A DNA stretch of 37,981 nucleotides, from assembly GCA_016929695.1 (NCBI GenBank), contig JAFGII010000024.1:1-37981 (forward strand), given 5' to 3'. Below, one piece after another: positions 34,632 to 37,981 of this stretch (positions are counted from its first letter, which is position 1; each line of letters opens with the position of its first letter). Under the pieces are notes generated by a model. That model had not been told where the DNA came from, made no database searches, and saw only the letters and a program-made list of their open reading frames with translations. Origin of the DNA: Ignavibacteria bacterium. Its GTDB lineage: Bacteria > Bacteroidota > Ignavibacteria > Tepidaquicellales > Tepidaquicellaceae. The position numbers were made by a program, and so were the translations under genes.

Positions 34632-36740
34632 ATGAAATTTCTCAACATTGTATTTTTGATATCTTTGTTTTGTATCACATCCGTACATCCCCAGATGTTC
34701 TCTCCCGATGAAAGAAAAATCCTCGGAATGCAGGACAGCCGTACACTCGGCGAAAATAACGAAGTGCTGAATTACCTGAACAGCGAAAATGAAGCACTCG
34801 TAAAAAGAACATTAATTGCTCTTACCAATATTCAGGATACAGCAACCTGCGATGAAATCGGAGAACTGCTTCTGAAAAATCCTTCTGCGGAAATCAGAAA
34901 ATTATCTGCATTTTCACTCGGACAGATTCCGTCCGAAACATCGGAAATATATCTCTTAAAATCTCTGTTGACGGAATCAAATGATGATATCCTGTCGGAA
35001 GTAATAACTTCACTTGGTAAAGCAGGCAGTTCTTCCTCGCTCGATGAAGTACTGAAATTCAATAACGAAAATGAAGAAATAAAAAAAGCAAAAGCAATGG
35101 CGGTGTTTTTTTATTCGATGAGAAATATAAAAACTCAAAGCGGTGTGGATTTTTTGAAATCTCTGATTAACGGGAATTCCGCACCCGGAACACGTAAAGC
35201 GGTTGCGTATGCATTTTACCGCTTCAGGGATAGGGATTTAATGAAAAGCGCCGTTAATGAAATCGAATCGCTTGCAAAATCAGATGATGAGCATACGAGA
35301 ATGTGGGCGTTCTCTGCTCTCGGAAAGATTGCCGGTCCGCAATTTTTTGAAACACTCCTGGATTCATACGAAACAGAAAATATCTGGAATGTAAAAGTAA
35401 ATATCCTGAACTCCATCCCGGATTATATTAAAAATGATGTATCACTGCTTAATGACAGATTAACCGGAATTCTCCTTAATGCAAAAGACGATGAAAACAT
35501 AAACGTAAGAATTACCGCTCTGAAAGTTATCGGTGCCGTGTTCTCTTCGGCTGAAAAAAATCAAAAGGAAAAAATCAGAAATAAACTTGTTTCTTGTTTC
35601 GATAAAAGTATATCCGCAGACTGGAGGGAAATAGGGGAGTGCTTCCTTATTTATGGAATGATTTTCAAAGACGAATCTGAAGAACTCTTGTTCGAAAATT
35701 TTAAAGACACCGGCAGCAGAAACCTGAAACCCTATATTATAAGGGCTTTCGGGTATTTTGAAAACGGGGTGGTTTATAAAAAAGTCAGGGAAATCGTTTC
35801 TGCTCAAGTTCAGGCTTATACAAAACAAATGGGCTATGAATCAGGCAGAATGGTTCAGGATAGATACCTTGCGGAATTGTATCTCGCTTTCGTTGAAACA
35901 ATCGGCGAACTCGCTTCAAAAGTTAATGATGATGAGAGAAATCTTATACGCCTTATGCTCTCCGAATTCCTGTCGTCTAAAAATCCTGCTATCGTTGATG
36001 TTTGTCTCAATATGCTTGATAAAGATATATTCGCGAAATACCGCGATGAAACCGCATTGCTGATAATGTATGATTTTAAGGAACTCTCGTATCCGGAAGA
36101 TAAAGAGGTGATGAAACTCTTTATTAACCGGTTCGGATTATTGAAATATTCTGATGCTGTTGGCTTGCTGGAAAAGTATATTGCATTTGGTGATGACGAA
36201 CTCGCTTCTTATTCAGTAAGGGCGCTTAAGGAGATTACCGGCAAAGATTATTCATTCGAAAAATCATTGAAAACTTTCTACGACTGGGATTATGTCGAAA
36301 GTCTGGCTGGTAAAAAAAATATTCTAATCGAAACTGAAAAAGGAGATATTAAAGTAGAATTGTTTCCCGAATATACTCCGTTCACGGTGAGGAATCTTAT
36401 TTCACTAATCGAAAAGGATTTTTATGAAGGGTTATTTTTCCACAGAGTCGTTCCGAATTTTGTTATTCAGGGAGGCGACCCGCTCGGTAATGGCTGGGGA
36501 GGACTTGATTATACAATCCGTACGGAAATTTTTCCGTCGAATTTTGAAACGGGTTATGTTGGAATTGCATCGGAAGGAAAAGATACCGAAGGATGCCAGT
36601 TTTTCATTATGCACTCGCCTCACTATCATCTCGACGGGAGATATACTCTCTGCGGAAAAGTAACCGAGGGAATGGATGTCGTTAATCAAATTTATATTTA
36701 TGATAAAATTTTGTCTGTGAGTATATTATATGATAATTGA
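34632..36740 (+). CDS. HEAT-repeat protein with C-terminal cyclophilin domain
   Basis: The 702 residues start with a signal peptide (FLNIVFLISLFCITSVHPQ), so the protein is probably periplasmic or outer-membrane associated. Residues about 40-545 are armadillo/HEAT-like helical repeats (RTLIALTNIQDTATCDEIGELLLKNPSAEIRKLSAFSLGQI and similar). The C-terminus from about 553 is a cyclophilin domain: ILIETEKGDIKVELFPEYTPFTVRNL, GLFFHRVVPNFVIQGGDP with the catalytic Arg of the FHR motif, and YVGIASEGKDTEGCQFFIMHSPHYHLDGRYTLCGKVTEGMDVV. It stands alone on the plus strand, but lies beside three parvulin foldase genes. The fusion should place prolyl isomerase activity on a peptide-binding scaffold. Confidence 0.9.
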   Translation: MKFLNIVFLISLFCITSVHPQMFSPDERKILGMQDSRTLGENNEVLNYLNSENEALVKRTLIALTNIQDTATCDEIGELLLKNPSAEIRKLSAFSLGQIPSETSEIYLLKSLLTESNDDILSEVITSLGKAGSSSSLDEVLKFNNENEEIKKAKAMAVFFYSMRNIKTQSGVDFLKSLINGNSAPGTRKAVAYAFYRFRDRDLMKSAVNEIESLAKSDDEHTRMWAFSALGKIAGPQFFETLLDSYETENIWNVKVNILNSIPDYIKNDVSLLNDRLTGILLNAKDDENINVRITALKVIGAVFSSAEKNQKEKIRNKLVSCFDKSISADWREIGECFLIYGMIFKDESEELLFENFKDTGSRNLKPYIIRAFGYFENGVVYKKVREIVSAQVQAYTKQMGYESGRMVQDRYLAELYLAFVETIGELASKVNDDERNLIRLMLSEFLSSKNPAIVDVCLNMLDKDIFAKYRDETALLIMYDFKELSYPEDKEVMKLFINRFGLLKYSDAVGLLEKYIAFGDDELASYSVRALKEITGKDYSFEKSLKTFYDWDYVESLAGKKNILIETEKGDIKVELFPEYTPFTVRNLISLIEKDFYEGLFFHRVVPNFVIQGGDPLGNGWGGLDYTIRTEIFPSNFETGYVGIASEGKDTEGCQFFIMHSPHYHLDGRYTLCGKVTEGMDVVNQIYIYDKILSVSILYDN

Positions 36741-36756
36741 ATGAGAGGTATATATA

Positions 36757-36832
36757 AAAAGACAGCGAAGCGTATTTTGGGTGGGCGCTTCGCTTAACTA
36801 AGTCTTAAGTTTTATTTGTAATCTATCGTCTG
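36757..36832 (-). ncRNA. Candidate sigma-54-dependent small RNA
   Basis: A predicted start near 36832 (12 nt after the -12 GC of the sigma-54 promoter) and a terminator ending near 36757 bound about 76 nt on the minus strand. The 5' half is AU-rich and unstructured; the 3' half is a 9-bp stem with the C-rich loop CCCACCCAAAATA. No start codon with a reading frame is present. C-rich loops of this kind can pair with G-rich ribosome binding sites. That it is a stable RNA is inference from the promoter-to-terminator layout. Confidence 0.6.
36764..36794 (-). terminator. Rho-independent terminator of the small RNA candidate
   Basis: AGCGAAGCG and CGCTTCGCT form a 9-bp stem with a 13-nt loop. On the minus strand GTCTTTTTATATA follows, a good T-tract. 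On the plus strand, where it would serve the HEAT-cyclophilin gene ending at 36740, the following sequence is not T-rich, so the minus-strand role is stronger. Confidence 0.8.
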
Positions 36833-36842
36833 TATTTATATC

Positions 36843-36858
36843 TGCAAATACTGTGCCA
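36843..36858 (-). promoter_or_regulatory. Sigma-54 (-24/-12) promoter
   Basis: The minus strand reads TGGCACAGTATTTGCA. The GG at 36857-36856 and the GC at 36845-36844 are separated by exactly 10 nt, with full TGGCAC and TTGCA boxes. It resembles the hsp20 promoter at 10853-10869. Downstream is the terminated small RNA candidate; upstream is the double palindrome at 36965-37008. Confidence 0.8.
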
Positions 36859-36964
36859 TGAAAAATTTGAAAATCGATTTTTATAAAAAATCGTTGTAAG
36901 TAATTGATAATATAAGATATATTTTTATTTTTATTATTTTATTGCGTAAAATTGCCTCTTGATT

Positions 36965-37008
36965 TTGTCTCAAAATGAGACAATTTTGTCTCAAAATGAG
37001 ACAAAATT
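36965..37008. promoter_or_regulatory. Tandem palindromes, candidate enhancer (UAS) for sigma-54 activator
   Basis: TGTCTCAAAATGAGACA occurs twice in a row, at 36966-36982 and 36987-37003, a 21-bp period (two helical turns). The first copy has 8-bp arms (TTGTCTCA/TGAGACAA), the second 12-bp arms (AATTTTGTCTCA/TGAGACAAAATT) with a 3-nt spacer. Relative to a start at 36832 this is about -133 to -176, the usual distance for an enhancer-binding protein. An AT-rich stretch with an 8-bp hairpin (CGATTTTT/AAAAATCG, 36875-36893) lies between, and DNA bending there is plausible. Confidence 0.65.
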
Positions 37009-37270
37009 AGGTAAAATAATGTTTTTTCAATACCGCTAATTCTAACAAAATACTTTAATTTTCTTGTATAATTCTTATAAATATAAACATTTCCGCCTCC
37101 CAAATCCGGCATATCTGAATAATATTATTCTTCCAATCCTGCTTTCCGTATTTTGACATTTTTAACACCGAAAACGAAACCCCCGAAGCACATTTTTTCC
37201 TTACTACTTTTTTCAAAATATTGTTTCCCTTCTATTACATAACCCGGTCAAACAGGAATCCTGTCTGCTG

Positions 37271-37288
37271 ACTACGCTCCGGCGTAGT
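37271..37288. repeat. Small dispersed hairpin with TCCG loop, copy 2
   Basis: ACTACGC-TCCG-GCGTAGT is a perfect 7-bp stem with a UNCG-type loop, flanked by CTG-rich and CCGG text (37247-37260). It differs by one base from 20751-20768. Confidence 0.55.
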
Positions 37289-37310
37289 TACCAAAATTCT
37301 TTTTTAATTT

Positions 37311-37495
37311 ACTCATCCGATGAACTTGTTCATCGGATGAGTCTGAATTCCAAAAATCTGTGTAAATCTGTCTAATCTGTGTCATCAGCGTGCTGAATGC
37401 GTTGTGATGGTCAAAATTCTATGACGGTTTCCGCAGAATTTAAGAACTAAAGGATTAATTGTTTAGTGTTCTTGGGTTTTCTTTCGTGCACTAAG
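37311..37495. repeat. Dispersed repeat family, copy A (with intact hairpin)
   Basis: It begins with a perfect 15-bp hairpin (ACTCATCCGATGAAC-TT-GTTCATCGGATGAGT, 37311-37342) and continues through AATCTG-rich text to CTTTCGTGCACTAAG at 37495. Bases 37351-37495 are repeated at 37751-37895, exactly 400 bp later, with 10 mismatches in 145; the last 71 bases are identical. Confidence 0.85.
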
Positions 37496-37575
37496 TGGTA
37501 AAATAATTTCAATCCGTTTGTTTTTAACTATTGAATAAACGTTGCGTCCGTAGCGCCTTATTGGTAAATTATCCC

Positions 37576-37680
37576 TTCTATGACTAACTTCTACGACCAA
37601 CTTCTGCTTAAATTTGCGGTTATTATTTTTATTGCACATCGAATATGCTTTGCGTCTTATTCTCCTTTGCGCATTCGCGT
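37576..37680. repeat. TTCTATGACTAACTTCT and TTGCG repeat blocks
   Basis: TTCTATGACTAACTTCT at 37576-37592 is the third copy of the repeat at 24573 and 32398, immediately followed by a related ACGACCAACTTCTGC unit. At 37648-37680 TTTGCGTC...CTTTGCGC text appears again. This is a composite repeat zone between the two copies A and B, with no coding content. Confidence 0.5.
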
Positions 37681-37750
37681 GAACTTCACTCCGTTAGTAT
37701 TCTTAATTTATAACCCGGTCGAGCCGGAACCAAAGTTTTTTTAAACCTTA

Positions 37751-37895
37751 ATAAAATCTGCGAAAATCTGTCTAATCTGCGTTATCAGTGTGCTGAATGC
37801 GTTGTGATGGTCGAAATTCTATACCGGTTTCCGCAGAATTTAAGAACTAAAGGATTAATTGTTTAGTGTTCTTGGGTTTTCTTTCGTGCACTAAG
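37751..37895. repeat. Dispersed repeat family, copy B (interrupted at right edge)
   Basis: It is 93% identical to 37351-37495 (10 mismatches in 145). The left hairpin is missing. Copy A continues TGGTAAAATAATTTC after CACTAAG, while this copy continues GTGCGTCACGAAGCG, so the two diverge abruptly at 37895/37896. Confidence 0.85.
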
Positions 37896-37981
37896 GTGCG
37901 TCACGAAGCGTTCAGGTGCAAGTCAGTGAAAATCTGACATAACTAATTTGTCATTCAGTTATAAGTGACAAAGACAATCTG
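37896..37981 (+). mobile_element. Possible 5' end of a group II intron, cut by the window edge
   Basis: The sequence starting GTGCG (37896-37900) matches the group II intron 5' consensus GUGYG and begins exactly where repeat copy B departs from copy A. AGGTGCAAGTC soon after resembles domain I text of bacterial introns. The reverse transcriptase gene and domains V-VI would lie beyond the window, so this is a hypothesis; a junction of another kind of repeat is possible. Confidence 0.35.

Noticed and set aside
36764-36794. Terminator for the plus-strand HEAT-cyclophilin gene
   Set aside because: No T-tract follows on the plus strand, whereas the minus strand has one; the small RNA assignment fits better, though dual use is possible.
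37896-37981. Cobalamin riboswitch because of GGTGCAAGTC
   Set aside because: The preceding GGGAA-type box and the CCCGC-ACTGT part are absent; abrupt divergence from the repeat fits an insertion better.
1-37981. CRISPR array
   Set aside because: No regularly spaced short repeats with unique spacers were seen; the repeats found are two to four dispersed copies.

Overview
The window is AT-rich DNA with Bacteroidota/Chlorobi-type gene content. Ribosome binding sites are mostly weak, and there are PorV/PorQ-type outer-membrane proteins, secreted proteins with C-terminal type IX secretion (T9SS) sorting domains including the NYPNPFNP box, and many periplasmic foldases. This combination best fits the Ignavibacteria/Chlorobi side of the Bacteroidota superphylum. 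That placement is inference from family content; there is no rRNA gene here to confirm it.

Layout. (1) 0.15-3.2 kb, minus strand: a tight operon of an ABC ATPase, an outer-membrane barrel-like protein and an RsbW-type anti-sigma kinase. (2) 3.54-8.0 kb, plus strand: tRNA-Leu(CAG), then recJ, yebC, ruvC, ruvA and ppa in close succession. (3) 8.2-10.9 kb, minus: hsp20 then dnaK. hsp20 has a near-perfect sigma-54 (-24/-12) promoter and a concentric inverted repeat upstream; dnaK ends at a strong terminator. (4) 11.0-11.6 kb, plus: a decayed, frameshifted fragment of an unidentified protein. (5) 11.9-19.8 kb, minus: a seven-gene glycan operon (GT39 membrane glycosyltransferase, GNAT/FemAB-like transferase, NAD-dependent sugar epimerase/decarboxylase-like SDR, sugar formyltransferase, amidohydrolase, GT4-like transferase, flippase). 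(6) 19.8-24.4 kb, minus: lipoprotein, Asp-box/T9SS secreted protein and two PorV/PorQ-like barrels. (7) 25.1-32.1 kb, minus: three double-parvulin foldases (one a lipoprotein) and a VWA membrane protein. (8) 32.4-34.3 kb, minus: an Omp28-like T9SS-secreted protein. (9) 34.6-36.7 kb, plus: a HEAT-repeat/cyclophilin fusion. (10) 36.7-38.0 kb: no protein gene, but the densest regulatory and repeat content of the window.

The most interesting signal is non-coding. At 36.75-37.01 kb a second sigma-54 promoter (minus strand) is preceded by two tandem copies of a TGTCTCA/TGAGACA palindrome. About 75 nt downstream it is followed by a GC-rich hairpin and a T-tract, so it looks like an enhancer-dependent small RNA gene. 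It shares promoter sequence and a TTTTGTC half-site with the hsp20 promoter, suggesting one stress-responsive sigma-54 regulon. The last 1.2 kb and several other intergenic gaps carry a dispersed hairpin-containing repeat family. One copy is interrupted at the right edge by sequence resembling the 5' end of a group II intron.

Functionally, regions 6-9 fit together as envelope and secretion biology (foldases for outer-membrane proteins, barrels, secreted T9SS cargo). Region 5 supplies a surface glycan, and region 2 is conserved DNA repair and housekeeping.
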